DNA from: UBA1140 sp964573285
Lineage (GTDB): Bacteria > Campylobacterota > Campylobacteria > Campylobacterales > Sulfurovaceae
Length of the DNA stretch: 64,000 nt
NCBI GenBank assembly: GCA_964573285.1
Contig: CAZNJD010000084.1
Location: 1-64,000, forward strand
Reading direction: 5' to 3'
Under the pieces are notes generated by a model. The model saw only the letters and a list, made by a program, of their open reading frames with translations, was not told where the DNA came from and made no database searches. Shown here piece after piece: positions 1 to 9,445 of this stretch (position 1 is its first letter; every line of letters begins with the position of its first letter). The position numbers were made by a program, and so were the translations under genes.

Positions 1-163
1 AAATTTTACCACTATCATGAACTCCTATAAAAATTTGACCACCTTTGGCATTGGCAAAAGATACTACGGATATAATCACCTCTTTTTGAAAAGAGGTTTT
101 AAATTCGATAGTTTGGCTTTCACCTTTTTTTATAAGTTCTACAATAGATACAAAACTACTCAT
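1..163 (-). CDS. AlbA_2/Schlafen-like ATP-binding regulator, N-terminal fragment
   Basis: The gene runs off the left edge of the window, so only the first 54 residues are visible. They include an E-F-K-T-S motif near residue 20, a K-E-V-I-I-S-V-V-S-F-A-N-A-K-G-G-Q core and an I-F-I-G-V-H-D-S-G strand. This is the start of the AlbA_2 (divergent AAA, Schlafen-like) domain found in putative DNA- or RNA-binding regulators. The ATG at 161-163 is preceded on the reverse strand by GGAG at normal spacing. No C-terminal domain can be seen, so the full architecture and function are unknown. Confidence 0.7.
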   Translation of the reverse strand, partial: MSSFVSIVELIKKGESQTIEFKTSFQKEVIISVVSFANAKGGQIFIGVHDSGKI

Positions 164-223
164 TTAAATTCTCCATAAATTTTAGAGTCAGGTGATAAAA
201 ATAAACTTTTGCTATCCACATAA

Positions 224-859
224 TTAAACTCCTTTTTTTCCAAAAACAACCAAGCTGGTCTGCCAAACAACTTTTAGTTCAAGAAAAAATGACCACTCTT
301 TAATATAGTTTAAATCATATTCCAATTTCCGTTTAGCATCATATATATTTCTCCCATATGGATAAGATACTTGTGCCAATCCTGTTATACCTGGACGAAC
401 AGAGTGTCTCTGATTATATTTTGGGATAACATTTTTGTATTTATCAACTAATATATCCCATTCAGCTCTTGGTCCAATGAGGTGCATATCACCTTTGATT
501 ACATTCCATAGTTGTGGTAGTTCATCTAGTCTCATTTTTCGCATTATTTTACCAAAAGGAAAAATCCTACAATCCTCATATTGTGTATATGGATTAAACT
601 CCATATCTATATGCATACTTCTAAATTTATAACAATCAAACTTTTTCCCATTTAATCCAACTCTTGTCTGTTTAAAAATGATAGGTCCTTTTGACTCTTT
701 TTTGATGCGAAAAACTATATATGGAATAATAGGAGATATAAGAACTATAAGTAGAGCAGAAACAGAGAAATCAATAACCCTTTTTTGAATAAAATCAAAT
801 TTTGTATATCCTACTAATACTTTAGTATTTAAATTAAGTATCTTATAGTCTGTTTTCAA
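224..859 (-). CDS. Monotopic sugar-phosphate transferase (WcaJ/PglC family)
   Basis: Likely moves a sugar-1-phosphate from a nucleotide sugar to undecaprenyl phosphate, starting assembly of a surface glycan at the inner face of the cytoplasmic membrane. The 211 residues show the hallmarks of the family: one re-entrant hydrophobic segment at about 32-50 containing Ser-Pro (42-43), KFRSM (78-82), the catalytic Asp-Glu pair in RLDELPQLWNV (D112, E113), GPRAE (129-133) and RPGITGLAQV (155-164). It is the compact form, without the four-helix N-terminal half of WcaJ/WbaP. The start is TTG, chosen because AAGGGGAAG lies just upstream. No other glycan gene is next to it in the window, so the sugar cannot be inferred. 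Confidence 0.85.
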   Translation of the reverse strand: MKTDYKILNLNTKVLVGYTKFDFIQKRVIDFSVSALLIVLISPIIPYIVFRIKKESKGPIIFKQTRVGLNGKKFDCYKFRSMHIDMEFNPYTQYEDCRIFPFGKIMRKMRLDELPQLWNVIKGDMHLIGPRAEWDILVDKYKNVIPKYNQRHSVRPGITGLAQVSYPYGRNIYDAKRKLEYDLNYIKEWSFFLELKVVWQTSLVVFGKKGV

Positions 860-1042
860 AAAACTTCCCCTTATAATATTTTATATATCTAATGATATAT
901 TAAAAATCATTTGAAAAAGCTTAAAAAATAATATAAAATGAAATATTCTATTGTTTTATGTTGATATTAATTATTTATTGTAAATACTTTTTATAATGAA
1001 ATTTCTAATTATATTATATTATAGATTAAAAAAATAGTAATA

Positions 1043-1048
1043 TATAAT
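1043..1048 (+). promoter_or_regulatory. Candidate -10 box of the efflux operon
   Basis: TATAAT in an AT-rich intergenic region about 70 bases before the TolC-like gene. No -35 box is recognisable, as is common in Campylobacterota. The divergent interval 860-1119 is very AT-rich, so other -10 candidates exist. Its position just before the inverted repeats at 1061-1107 would place those repeats around and after the transcription start. Confidence 0.35.
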
Positions 1049-1060
1049 TAAGAAAAATTT

Positions 1061-1107
1061 AATCTTACAAAGAGTAAGATTAACTAATTCGTTAGTTAGT
1101 AAACTAA
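1061..1107. promoter_or_regulatory. Three overlapping inverted repeats, probable operator
   Basis: Three perfect inverted repeats are packed into 47 bases just ahead of the ribosome-binding site of the efflux operon: AATCTTAC-N5-GTAAGATT (1061-1081), TAACTAA-TTCG-TTAGTTA (1081-1098) and TTAGTT-AGTA-AACTAA (1092-1107). Repeats of this size are typical of TetR- or MarR-type operators at RND efflux operons. No regulator gene is adjacent, so the repressor would be encoded elsewhere. The second repeat would also form a UUCG-capped RNA hairpin, so an RNA role is possible. Confidence 0.55.
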
Positions 1108-1119
1108 AAAGGAGAGGAT

Positions 1120-2400
1120 ATGAATCGTAATTTACTCTTGCTATTGATTATATTTACTATAGAGATAGAGGCTACAACAATTACAGAACTATTTGATGCT
1201 ATCAAAAAACAACCTATTACCAAAATAGATGAGTTAAGTAGAAAAATAGGGGAACTCGGAGTAAAAAAAGTTAACTCTAATTATTATCCAAAAATAGATA
1301 TATTTGGTACATATACACACTATAATTCATCTACTAATCTAATACCTTTAGATCCATTAGAAGCTGGAAAACTATCAAATGAACACAAATCATTACCTTT
1401 TGCTAACACTATTGAAAAAGTAGGTGTAATAGTAAATATACCAATATATGTCAGAGAGTTAGGTGATTTATCCAATAAAGCAATACACTTAGCTAGAAGT
1501 GCCAAACTTAAAAAAAGACTCAATATTCTTAAAAATGAGGCTTTAATATTGGGTAGTGATGCCTCTTTGGAGTATCTTGAAAAACTATTAACTGCTATGC
1601 AAAAAACTAAATCATCTCTTGGTAGTACTAGAAATATCTTAAAAATAGGTGTAGATAGTGGAAGAGTAGCAGGAATTGCATTAGATAAATTAGACCAAAA
1701 ACTCAATGAGTTAGATATTGCTATTAATAATGTGGAGATAAAAAAAGCAAAAGTGATTTCACAAATAGACTCTTTAACTAATATAGAATTAGAATATTCA
1801 GCTCCTTTAAATATAAAAAAAGAGGTACAAAAAGGTGATATATTAGCATTAAAACCACTTCAAGAGCTTATTTTGGCTTCTCAATATGAACTTAAAGCTA
1901 CAGAGGCAAAAAGATATTATCCCAAGGTAGGATTTAATATAATGTGGAGTGAAAATTATGCTCAAAATGATGTAGCAAGAGATAAATCTATTCGTGAAGG
2001 GTATGGATATTATCAATTAGGAGTATCTATGCCAATATATGATAAAAGTGCTGATAGTGATATAGAGATACAAAAGGTCAAAATTTTAAAAGATAAAATG
2101 AGATTATCCAAAACAGAACAAGAGCTGAAAACAGAAGCTAAAGAGTTATTCAAGAAGTTAAGATTATTGATGAAGTCTTGGCAATTGGCTCAAAAAAATA
2201 TATCTAAAGGGCAAAAATTATTAGATTATGCCAAAGTAGCATTTGAACAGGGAAGTATGACCCAAGAGGATTATTTAAGATATGAGGATACTTTATTAGA
2301 TGCCAAAGTTAAAAAGTATCAAGTTATTTCTCAAAAATGGCAAACTATTGGAAAACTAAGTGTAATCTATGGGAATGATTTAAAAGAGATTGTAGAATAA
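1120..2400 (+). CDS. TolC-family outer-membrane efflux protein
   Basis: Forms the outer-membrane/periplasmic duct of a tripartite pump. The 426-residue product begins with a short hydrophobic signal sequence (about residues 3-18) followed by long amphipathic helices with heptad character, for example around 130-250 and 330-420, as expected of the TolC helical barrel. It is the first gene of a three-gene operon; the adaptor starts 21 bases downstream and the RND permease follows. AAAAGGAGAGG precedes the ATG with 6-7 bases spacing. Family assignment rests on this context plus the helical pattern. Substrate is unknown. Confidence 0.85.
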   Translation: MNRNLLLLLIIFTIEIEATTITELFDAIKKQPITKIDELSRKIGELGVKKVNSNYYPKIDIFGTYTHYNSSTNLIPLDPLEAGKLSNEHKSLPFANTIEKVGVIVNIPIYVRELGDLSNKAIHLARSAKLKKRLNILKNEALILGSDASLEYLEKLLTAMQKTKSSLGSTRNILKIGVDSGRVAGIALDKLDQKLNELDIAINNVEIKKAKVISQIDSLTNIELEYSAPLNIKKEVQKGDILALKPLQELILASQYELKATEAKRYYPKVGFNIMWSENYAQNDVARDKSIREGYGYYQLGVSMPIYDKSADSDIEIQKVKILKDKMRLSKTEQELKTEAKELFKKLRLLMKSWQLAQKNISKGQKLLDYAKVAFEQGSMTQEDYLRYEDTLLDAKVKKYQVISQKWQTIGKLSVIYGNDLKEIVE

Positions 2401-2421
2401 AAGTAAAAAAGGAGTAGCAAA

Positions 2422-3531
2422 ATGAAGAGTGTCTTATCGTTTATAAAAACTTTTTTAAAAGTAATTATAATAATAGTAGTAATTGCAGGATTGGTTATAG
2501 GGGGTAAAAAATTAGTAGAAGCTAAACAGGCAAAAGAGGCTCAAATACCTATTGCCAAACATTATATGATAGTAGTATCAACTATAGTTCCTATATCTAA
2601 GCCAAATAGATTAACCCTTCCATATATTGCTCTTACAAAAAGTGATAATGATGTGAAAATTAGTTCAAGACTACCAGCTCGAATAGTATCTATTGTAGCC
2701 AATGGTAAAAGAGTAAAACAGGGTGATATTTTAGTAAAATTGGATAATCAAGATATAAAAACAAAAGAGGACTCAATTCAAAGCTCTATAGATGCACTAA
2801 AATCTCAAATATCTTCTAAAAAAATAGCTTTAAAGAGCGTAGAAGCTACTCATAATAGAACCAAAAAGCTTTTAGCTGTTCATGGAACTTCACAAGAGAA
2901 ATTTGATAATGAAGTTAGCCAAATAGCTCAAATCAAATCAGGTATAAAAACATTGGAATTAAAAATAAAAGAACTCCAAAGTAATAAAAAAGCAACTAAA
3001 AATTTAATGACTTATACTTCTATCAAAGCTCCAATTAGTGGCGTGGTAACTAGAATGTCAAATCGTGGAGATGTAGCTATGCCAGGTAAAGCACTAGTTA
3101 CAATTAGCTCTACCAAAAATAGTTATCTAGTTGTTAGATTACCAGATAATATAAAAGCAAAATCTATTATTTTTAATGGGCAAATAGTTAATTTAAAACC
3201 TCTTAATACCACTTTTAATGGATTAATAGAGTATTTAGCCAATACCAAAGAGGCGTTATCAACTAATCAAACAGTTAATATCTCTGTGATACTATTTGAT
3301 GGAGTAGGCTATATGCTTCCCCATGATGCAATATTAAATAGAGATGGCAAAAATTATATATTTACTATCCAAGGAGATAAGGCTCAAGCTAAAAAGATAA
3401 CTATAATAGCCAATGCAGAAGAGGGTGTAATCGTAGATAATATTAATCCTTCTGATAAAATAGTAGTAGCTAAACCCGATATATTACTTAAACTTCTTAG
3501 TGGAATTAGTGTAAAAGTGAAGGAGAAGTAG
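2422..3531 (+). CDS. RND periplasmic adaptor subunit (membrane fusion protein)
   Basis: Links the inner-membrane RND pump to the TolC-like channel. In 369 residues one sees an N-terminal membrane anchor (about 8-28), a first lipoyl half-motif (VKISSRLPARIVSIVANGKR around 78-98), an alpha-hairpin from about 112 to 195, the second lipoyl half (APISGVVTRMSNRGD) and beta-barrel/membrane-proximal segments to the end. It has a transmembrane anchor and no lipobox. AAGGAG lies 7 bases before the ATG, and the next gene starts directly after the stop codon, so the two are co-translated. Confidence 0.88.
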   Translation: MKSVLSFIKTFLKVIIIIVVIAGLVIGGKKLVEAKQAKEAQIPIAKHYMIVVSTIVPISKPNRLTLPYIALTKSDNDVKISSRLPARIVSIVANGKRVKQGDILVKLDNQDIKTKEDSIQSSIDALKSQISSKKIALKSVEATHNRTKKLLAVHGTSQEKFDNEVSQIAQIKSGIKTLELKIKELQSNKKATKNLMTYTSIKAPISGVVTRMSNRGDVAMPGKALVTISSTKNSYLVVRLPDNIKAKSIIFNGQIVNLKPLNTTFNGLIEYLANTKEALSTNQTVNISVILFDGVGYMLPHDAILNRDGKNYIFTIQGDKAQAKKITIIANAEEGVIVDNINPSDKIVVAKPDILLKLLSGISVKVKEK

Positions 3532-6500
3532 ATGTTTGAATTTTTCTATAAAAGACCATATCTCCTTTATAGTTTGATTGTGGGCTTTTTTATTATGGGT
3601 GTTGTTGGATTAACTACTTTACCCAAAAACTTATTTCCAGATGCTAATCCTCCTAAAATAGTAGTTATTACTAAAGTAGCAGGAGCTACAGCAAAGGTTG
3701 CAGCATCAACAGTCTCTAAACCTATTGAAGAGGAGATTGCAAGATTAGGACTTGTAAGAGATGTTGCTAGTATAAATGTTGCTAATTTCTCTATCGTAAC
3801 AGCAGAATTCGGGTATAAAAAAACTTTAAATGAAGCGGCTGTTGATGTAGCCAATGCCTTAAATATTGCAAAATCTAAAATTCCAGCAGGATTGACACCT
3901 GCTATTTATACAGCAGGGGATTTTACACTTCCTGTAGATGTTATCTCACTTAGTCCTAAAAATAGTTCTATTAATTTAGATGAGATACGAAAGATAGCTG
4001 ATAGTTTTATCAAACCTTATTTACTTAGTAATAAAAATATAGGTAATGTAGAGGTATTTGGTGGTTATCAGAGTTCTATTAATATAGAAATAGACCCTTT
4101 TCAAGCTAAAAAATATGGTGTAGATTTTGAGACTATCACTAAAGTAATTTTCGCCCAAAACAAAGATATTCCTGTTGGATTTATTAAAGGAGAAGATAGT
4201 TTTTATACAGTAACAATTTATGGAGAAGAAGATAATGTACTCAAACTACAAAATCTTCTTATCAAACCAAATGTGCGACTCAAAGATATAGCTGATGTAA
4301 AATGGGGTTATCAAAAACGAACTAGTGGATATATCGGAAATGGTAAAAATGCTATTGCTTTGGCAGTACAAAGAGCCCCACATGGAAGTGTATTAGATGT
4401 AAGTAAAGCTACTAGGGCAGAGATGATTAAGTTGGAGCAAAAATATCCCAATATTAAATTTGAAATAAGTGATACTCAAAGAGATTTAATTGAACAAGCC
4501 AATACAAATATGTTAGAAGCTCTTAGAGATGCAATTATATATACTCTACTTGTAATTATGATATTTTTGGGGAATTTTAGGGCTATTATTGCTGCAGGGA
4601 TTTCTATACCTATGGTATTTTTTTCTGTAATTGGTATTATATGGATAACTGGTGGAGAACTTAATATTGTTACATATACAGCCATTATTTTGGCTCTTGG
4701 AATGCTAACTGATGATGCCGTAGTTGTATTAGAAAATATAGAACGACACCTCATAGAGACTAAAGAGGATTTACAAACAGCTATCAAAAATGGAACAAAA
4801 GAGGTTTTAGGTCCTATTTTTGCAGGAACTATTGCCACTATTGCAATACTTTTTCCTCTTATGTTTGTAGGTGGATTTCCTCAAAAAATATTTAAACCTC
4901 TTATAGAAACACTGATTATTGCACTATTAGTTAGTTACTTTTTATCTATAACCTTTATTCCTCTACTTTCAAGTTGGTTATATCGAAATGGAACAGGAAA
5001 AACCAAAATAGAGAAAGGATTTGAGTGGTTTTATCAAAATAGTATTGGAAGACTAGTAACTCCTTATGAGGGGATTTTAAAATTTTCAAATCCTAAAAGT
5101 TTTTGGAAATATCCAAGACGAATAGTACTTACAGTGGGAATTATAGCTTTTTTAATATTTAGTCTCAAAAATGTAATGCCAACTATTGGAAAAGATGCCA
5201 TGCCACCAATGGATACAGGAATTATTAAAGCCCAAATAGTTTTTTCAGCCAATGAGAGTGTAGATAGTGCAGAAAAAAAATTAAAACCATTTTTACAATG
5301 GTTAGATAAGCAGAAGTGGTTAGTTAGAAGTTCTATAGCTTTTGGAACAGAACCTGGAATACTTAGTTTAGGTAGTGGTAATTTACCAACAGAGGCTACT
5401 ATTACTATAAATGCTGTTAATAGGTTCGAAAGAGAGAAGTCTATTTGGGAACTAGAAAATAGTATTCGAGATAGATTATCGAATTTAGAGGGAATAAAAC
5501 GAAATGATGTATTTGATTTTGGAGCGACAGCACTATCAAGTATCAAAGCCACAGTAGATACACGAATAAGCTCACCAGTCATTAAGGGACTACCTGAAAA
5601 ATCCAAAGAGGTAGCTAAAGCAATGCAAACTGTAAAAGGTCTTACATCAGTATCAACTAGTTGGGACAAAGATTTTAGTGAATATGTGATAGATATAGAC
5701 AGAAACAAAGCACTTAGATATGGAATTACCCCTTATAATGTAGCGATGCAAATCCCAATAAAAGGGCAAATCGCCTCACTAAACGCTAATTTGGAGTCTA
5801 TGAATACCCAATTCGTAAGGATTTATCTCAAAGATAGATTTACCAAAAACCTAGAAACACTAAGGTTATTACCAATAAAAACAAAATTTGGAGAGATACC
5901 ACTAAGCCAAATAGCCTCTATCAAAAAAGAGTTAACCTATGCAAAAATAGAGAGAGACAATATGCTTTATAGTTTAGATGTCAATGGATACCGAGCCAAA
6001 AGACCAGTAACTCATTTAACTGATGATACCTTAGAGGCTCTAAAAAATATAAAAACTGACGGAATAGAACTAACTCAAACAGGAGATTCAGCACAGATAG
6101 CAGATAGCTTTAATAGAATGGCAAAAGCTATAGGACTTGGTGTTATTATTTTGCTTATGACATTGATAGCTATCTATAAATCAGTACGAATGGCGTTTAT
6201 TATGATTTTGGTTCTACCTTTATCTATGATTGGGGCAAGTTGGGGAATGCTACTCTTTAATAAACCAAGCTGTATGCCAAGTCTTTTGGGTATTTTATTG
6301 CTTTTTGGAATTATTATCAAAAATGCTATCTTACTTATAGATTTTTATCAAGCCAATAAAGAAAAAGGTGAAAGTCCATTTCAAAGTGCATTAGATAGTG
6401 TTACGGTGCGTTTCCGTCCTGTTATGATGACTGCATTTGCTACTATTGCTGGTATGATACCAATTGCACTCGAACAAGCTGTAGGATTAGAGAGACTTTC

Positions 6501-6600
6501 ACCTTTAGCCGATGTGGCTATAGGGGGACTACTTATTGGAACGCTTCTAACACTAATTTATATTCCTTTATATGCTTATATTTTCGATAGGAGAGATTGA
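3532..6600 (+). CDS. RND efflux permease, AcrB-like
   Basis: Proton-driven inner-membrane pump of the AcrB/HAE superfamily. The 1022-residue length and two repeats of transmembrane helices plus large periplasmic loops fit the family. The proton-relay residues are present: an Asp pair in transmembrane helix 4 (D394-D395 in LTDDAVVVLENIER) and a Lys in helix 10 (K930 in GIIIKNAILL). The ATG abuts the adaptor stop codon and AAGGAG lies inside the adaptor's last codons. It ends four bases before the convergent rlpA. Export substrate cannot be read from the sequence. Confidence 0.92.
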   Translation: MFEFFYKRPYLLYSLIVGFFIMGVVGLTTLPKNLFPDANPPKIVVITKVAGATAKVAASTVSKPIEEEIARLGLVRDVASINVANFSIVTAEFGYKKTLNEAAVDVANALNIAKSKIPAGLTPAIYTAGDFTLPVDVISLSPKNSSINLDEIRKIADSFIKPYLLSNKNIGNVEVFGGYQSSINIEIDPFQAKKYGVDFETITKVIFAQNKDIPVGFIKGEDSFYTVTIYGEEDNVLKLQNLLIKPNVRLKDIADVKWGYQKRTSGYIGNGKNAIALAVQRAPHGSVLDVSKATRAEMIKLEQKYPNIKFEISDTQRDLIEQANTNMLEALRDAIIYTLLVIMIFLGNFRAIIAAGISIPMVFFSVIGIIWITGGELNIVTYTAIILALGMLTDDAVVVLENIERHLIETKEDLQTAIKNGTKEVLGPIFAGTIATIAILFPLMFVGGFPQKIFKPLIETLIIALLVSYFLSITFIPLLSSWLYRNGTGKTKIEKGFEWFYQNSIGRLVTPYEGILKFSNPKSFWKYPRRIVLTVGIIAFLIFSLKNVMPTIGKDAMPPMDTGIIKAQIVFSANESVDSAEKKLKPFLQWLDKQKWLVRSSIAFGTEPGILSLGSGNLPTEATITINAVNRFEREKSIWELENSIRDRLSNLEGIKRNDVFDFGATALSSIKATVDTRISSPVIKGLPEKSKEVAKAMQTVKGLTSVSTSWDKDFSEYVIDIDRNKALRYGITPYNVAMQIPIKGQIASLNANLESMNTQFVRIYLKDRFTKNLETLRLLPIKTKFGEIPLSQIASIKKELTYAKIERDNMLYSLDVNGYRAKRPVTHLTDDTLEALKNIKTDGIELTQTGDSAQIADSFNRMAKAIGLGVIILLMTLIAIYKSVRMAFIMILVLPLSMIGASWGMLLFNKPSCMPSLLGILLLFGIIIKNAILLIDFYQANKEKGESPFQSALDSVTVRFRPVMMTAFATIAGMIPIALEQAVGLERLSPLADVAIGGLLIGTLLTLIYIPLYAYIFDRRD

Positions 6601-6604
6601 TTAT

Positions 6605-7537
6605 TTATCGTTTAACCAAAAATGCTCCATTTAGACTATATCGTGATATAAAAGTTCTTGCTTCATGCTCATTTGCAAAGCCTTCTATTCTGACACGATA
6701 TAGAGGTTTAGCATTTTTAATATCTTTTTTGATTATGGTTTTATATCTATTACTCAATAATCCATATCTTTTAGCATATATTTTTGCTCCTGCATATCTT
6801 CTAAATGCACCAACTTGAATAGAACTATTTGTTGAGAATTGTTCTGCTTCGGGATAACTCTTTGTTGCAGTTGATGAAAGATAAGGATTATCCTCATATA
6901 CACTATCACTTTCATTTTCTAAAAATCTTTCATTATATTTAGCATCATATTCACTCTCATTTATAATTGGTTTTTGTATTATAAATTTATAAGTTTCTCT
7001 ACGCTGTTTCTCTTTTTGGATAGATGCTTTGCAATTATTACCAATACATGCTTGAGTACTAGTGGGAAGTGTTAATCTTCTATTTATTTTACCATTATAG
7101 CCAATTATCTCAATTTTTACATCAGTTATACCACGATTAATTAGACCTAATTTTTTTGCACTAGCATATGATAAATCTATAATACGATTGGATGAACTAG
7201 GTTCTCTATCATTAATTCTAACTATATCACTTCTATTACTTACCATATCTGTTACTCTAACCATTGTATTAAATGGTAGTGTTTTATGGGCAGCCGTTTT
7301 TGCATTCATATTATATATCTCACCACTTGCTATCTGTTTACCATTAAATTTTTTTCCATAATAACTAGCTCTTCCATAAGTTACTTTTTGAAACTTTAGA
7401 TTTGGAATAGGAGTACTCCTATGTTGATATTTTTTAAAATTAGAACTTATATTGTTTGTACTCTTTGTTACACATCCACTTAATGTAAATAGTGTAAATA
7501 GAGATACTCCAATAGTTATACTGTTTTTGATTTTCAT
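6605..7537 (-). CDS. rlpA: RlpA-family septal ring lytic transglycosylase with SPOR domain
   Basis: Predicted outer-membrane lipoprotein that cleaves or binds peptidoglycan denuded of stem peptides at the septum. The lipobox LSGC puts the lipidated Cys at 22. A double-psi beta-barrel domain covers about 52-150 with ASYYGKKF, ASGE, TAAH and NDREP; the family usually reads NDRGP, so one Gly is Glu here while the Asp is kept. A C-terminal SPOR domain (about 232-310) starts at SIQVGAF. It lies 14 bases after the MltD-like gene on the same strand, and the pair is probably co-transcribed. A second RlpA is encoded at 42480-43181. Confidence 0.88.
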   Translation of the reverse strand: MKIKNSITIGVSLFTLFTLSGCVTKSTNNISSNFKKYQHRSTPIPNLKFQKVTYGRASYYGKKFNGKQIASGEIYNMNAKTAAHKTLPFNTMVRVTDMVSNRSDIVRINDREPSSSNRIIDLSYASAKKLGLINRGITDVKIEIIGYNGKINRRLTLPTSTQACIGNNCKASIQKEKQRRETYKFIIQKPIINESEYDAKYNERFLENESDSVYEDNPYLSSTATKSYPEAEQFSTNSSIQVGAFRRYAGAKIYAKRYGLLSNRYKTIIKKDIKNAKPLYRVRIEGFANEHEARTFISRYSLNGAFLVKR

Positions 7538-7551
7538 AATTTTTTCCTTAT

Positions 7552-8472
7552 CTAATATTGGTTTCTTGCTCTTCTTTGGTTACCATAGTAGATATTACGA
7601 AACATTCTAACTCTTGAAGTCGGAATATTTACCATGATATTACTATTTGGTGGTACAAAATCTCGTTTGAGATGTCGATTTATCTTTTTTAAAATAGAGT
7701 AATCCATTCGCAGTATGGATGCTATATTCTGTAATGTTTCTCCACCTCTAACTCTTACTGGAGTAATCATATCGTTATCAAATTGATATTTAAGCTCTCC
7801 TAAATTATCATTAGCCTTAAATAGATAATTCTCTCCAATCATTGCAAATAGTAGAATTTTTTTGATATAATCTCTTGTCTCTTTACGAATATAGTTAGCA
7901 TTTGGGTCTATAAGTATTTTTAAATCTTTAGTTCTTGCTCTATCTATACTCTGTTGTACGCATCCAGCGCCACAGTTATATGCCATAGCTGTCAGATACC
8001 ATCTACCTAGATTATCATGTATTTTATATAGATAATCAATTGCTCTATTAGTTGATTTGATAGGGTCATATCGTTCATCTATAATATTATTGACTTGCAT
8101 TTTCTCATCTATAGCTGTAAGTTTTACGAATTGCCAAAGTCCCCCTGCTGAAGATGAAGAGATAGCCTGTGTCTTGAAAGCTGATTCCACCATAGATAGA
8201 TATATAAATAGAGGTGATATATCTTTTTGATACATTAACTCTCTCATTGTTGGGATTATCAACTGACCACGATTTATAGAATTGAGAAATATTTTTTTAT
8301 ATTTATATTTATTTCTATTGACAAAATTTTGGAAATTTCTATCATATATATAATTTTCATCAACATCTAACTCATTAAATACATATTTATAACTTGGGAA
8401 CTCTTCTGTGATATTTGCATAAAGTGATAGATTTAAAAATATAGTGATTATTAAAAATTTATAAAATTTCAT
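7552..8472 (-). CDS. mltD: MltD-like lytic transglycosylase with LysM
   Basis: Exported enzyme expected to cleave the MurNAc-GlcNAc bond of peptidoglycan with 1,6-anhydro product formation. After a signal peptide (about 1-19) the SLT fold shows the catalytic Glu96 in SMVESAFK, then SAGGLWQF (108-115) and AYNCGAG (164-170). A single LysM repeat at about 238-285 (RVRGGETLQNIASILRM) supplies glycan binding. E. coli MltD is longer and carries two LysM repeats, so this is a compact version. AAAGGAA precedes the ATG. It is upstream of rlpA in a two-gene unit. Confidence 0.88.
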   Translation of the reverse strand: MKFYKFLIITIFLNLSLYANITEEFPSYKYVFNELDVDENYIYDRNFQNFVNRNKYKYKKIFLNSINRGQLIIPTMRELMYQKDISPLFIYLSMVESAFKTQAISSSSAGGLWQFVKLTAIDEKMQVNNIIDERYDPIKSTNRAIDYLYKIHDNLGRWYLTAMAYNCGAGCVQQSIDRARTKDLKILIDPNANYIRKETRDYIKKILLFAMIGENYLFKANDNLGELKYQFDNDMITPVRVRGGETLQNIASILRMDYSILKKINRHLKRDFVPPNSNIMVNIPTSRVRMFRNIYYGNQRRARNQY

Positions 8473-8640
8473 ATTAATTCCTTTAATTTTATTTAAAATA
8501 TTATATTAATTCTAAACTTAAGACTAAGCTTAATTAATATTATTAACTTAAAAACAAATAAATAATTAATAATAATCAGAAGATATTGTTTTATTCATAG
8601 AGTAATATAATTTAAAGTAAAAAAATATGTTATTAATTAT

Positions 8641-8680
8641 TAAGAAAAAATGGTATAGAGTTTAAATTTTATACCATTTT
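8641..8680 (-). terminator. Rho-independent terminator of tatD
   Basis: An 11-bp perfect stem (8647-8657 pairing with 8670-8680) with a 12-base loop, followed in the reverse-strand direction by a run of six U residues. It overlaps the tatD stop codon at 8669-8671. It separates tatD from mltD, which otherwise lie on the same strand. Confidence 0.75.
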
Positions 8681-9445
8681 ATTAAAAAGCTTCAAAGCAT
8701 TTTGAGTAGTTTTTTCTTCTAAAATTTTTTCTTCTATATCTGATAACTCAGACATTTTGGAGATAATTAATCTAGTATAACTAGGTTCATTTCTTTTGCC
8801 TCTATGAGGATGAGGAGTTAGATAAGGAGCATCTGTCTCAATCAAAAGTCTATTTAATGGGATTTTAGGATAAATATTTACTAGTTTTCTAGCATTTTTA
8901 AAGGTTAAAACTCCTCCAATCCCATAATAGAAGTTTTTGGAGAGTAGTTTTAGTAGTGCTTCATCAGCATTATAGCAGTGTAATACTCCACCTTTATCTC
9001 CTGTATATTTTTGAAGTATCTCTAAACAATCAGCAGAAGAGTCTCGAATATGAACTATCAATGGAAGTTCATATTTTTTTGCCAACTCTATTTGGTTCAA
9101 GAAAACCTCTTTTTGAAGTTTTTTCTCACTGTTTATCTCTTCTATATTTTTAGGAAGACGATAATAATCCAATCCACACTCACCCACAGCTACACATTTA
9201 GGATGTGTTATAAATCGTTCTAAATACTCTCTATTATAGTTAGTTGCATCATATGGGTGAACCCCTACAGCAAAATATATTCTATCGTCCATTTCACTAA
9301 GTTTAACAGCTCTTTCTAAACTCTTTGGGTTAGCACCTGGTATAATAAATCTATTAACTTTCTGCTCTTTTGCTCTTTGTAGAACATTTTGAATATCATT
9401 ATTATATTTTTCGTCATCTAAGTGAGCATGGGTATCTATTATCAT
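8669..9445 (-). CDS. tatD: TatD-family metal-dependent deoxyribonuclease
   Basis: Metal-dependent hydrolase of the TatD family, cytoplasmic, implicated in DNA repair or turnover. The 258 residues carry the TIM-barrel metal ligands in order: H6 and H8 in DTHAHLDD, Glu in GECGLDYYR, His in VHIRDS, the HCYNAD motif and Asp in IETDAPYLTP. The ATG overlaps the stop of the PTS permease gene by four bases (ATGA), and AAGGAG sits within the permease C-terminal codons, so translation is coupled. A tatD-mltD-rlpA neighbourhood is, from memory, also seen in Helicobacter. Confidence 0.93.
   Translation of the reverse strand: MIIDTHAHLDDEKYNNDIQNVLQRAKEQKVNRFIIPGANPKSLERAVKLSEMDDRIYFAVGVHPYDATNYNREYLERFITHPKCVAVGECGLDYYRLPKNIEEINSEKKLQKEVFLNQIELAKKYELPLIVHIRDSSADCLEILQKYTGDKGGVLHCYNADEALLKLLSKNFYYGIGGVLTFKNARKLVNIYPKIPLNRLLIETDAPYLTPHPHRGKRNEPSYTRLIISKMSELSDIEEKILEEKTTQNALKLFNKMV

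Noticed and set aside
5064..5708. A 214-codon open frame antisense to the RND permease gene
   Set aside because: It lies wholly inside a clearly functional permease gene in the opposite direction, has no ribosome-binding site or recognisable motifs, and is explained by low stop-codon density opposite the gene.
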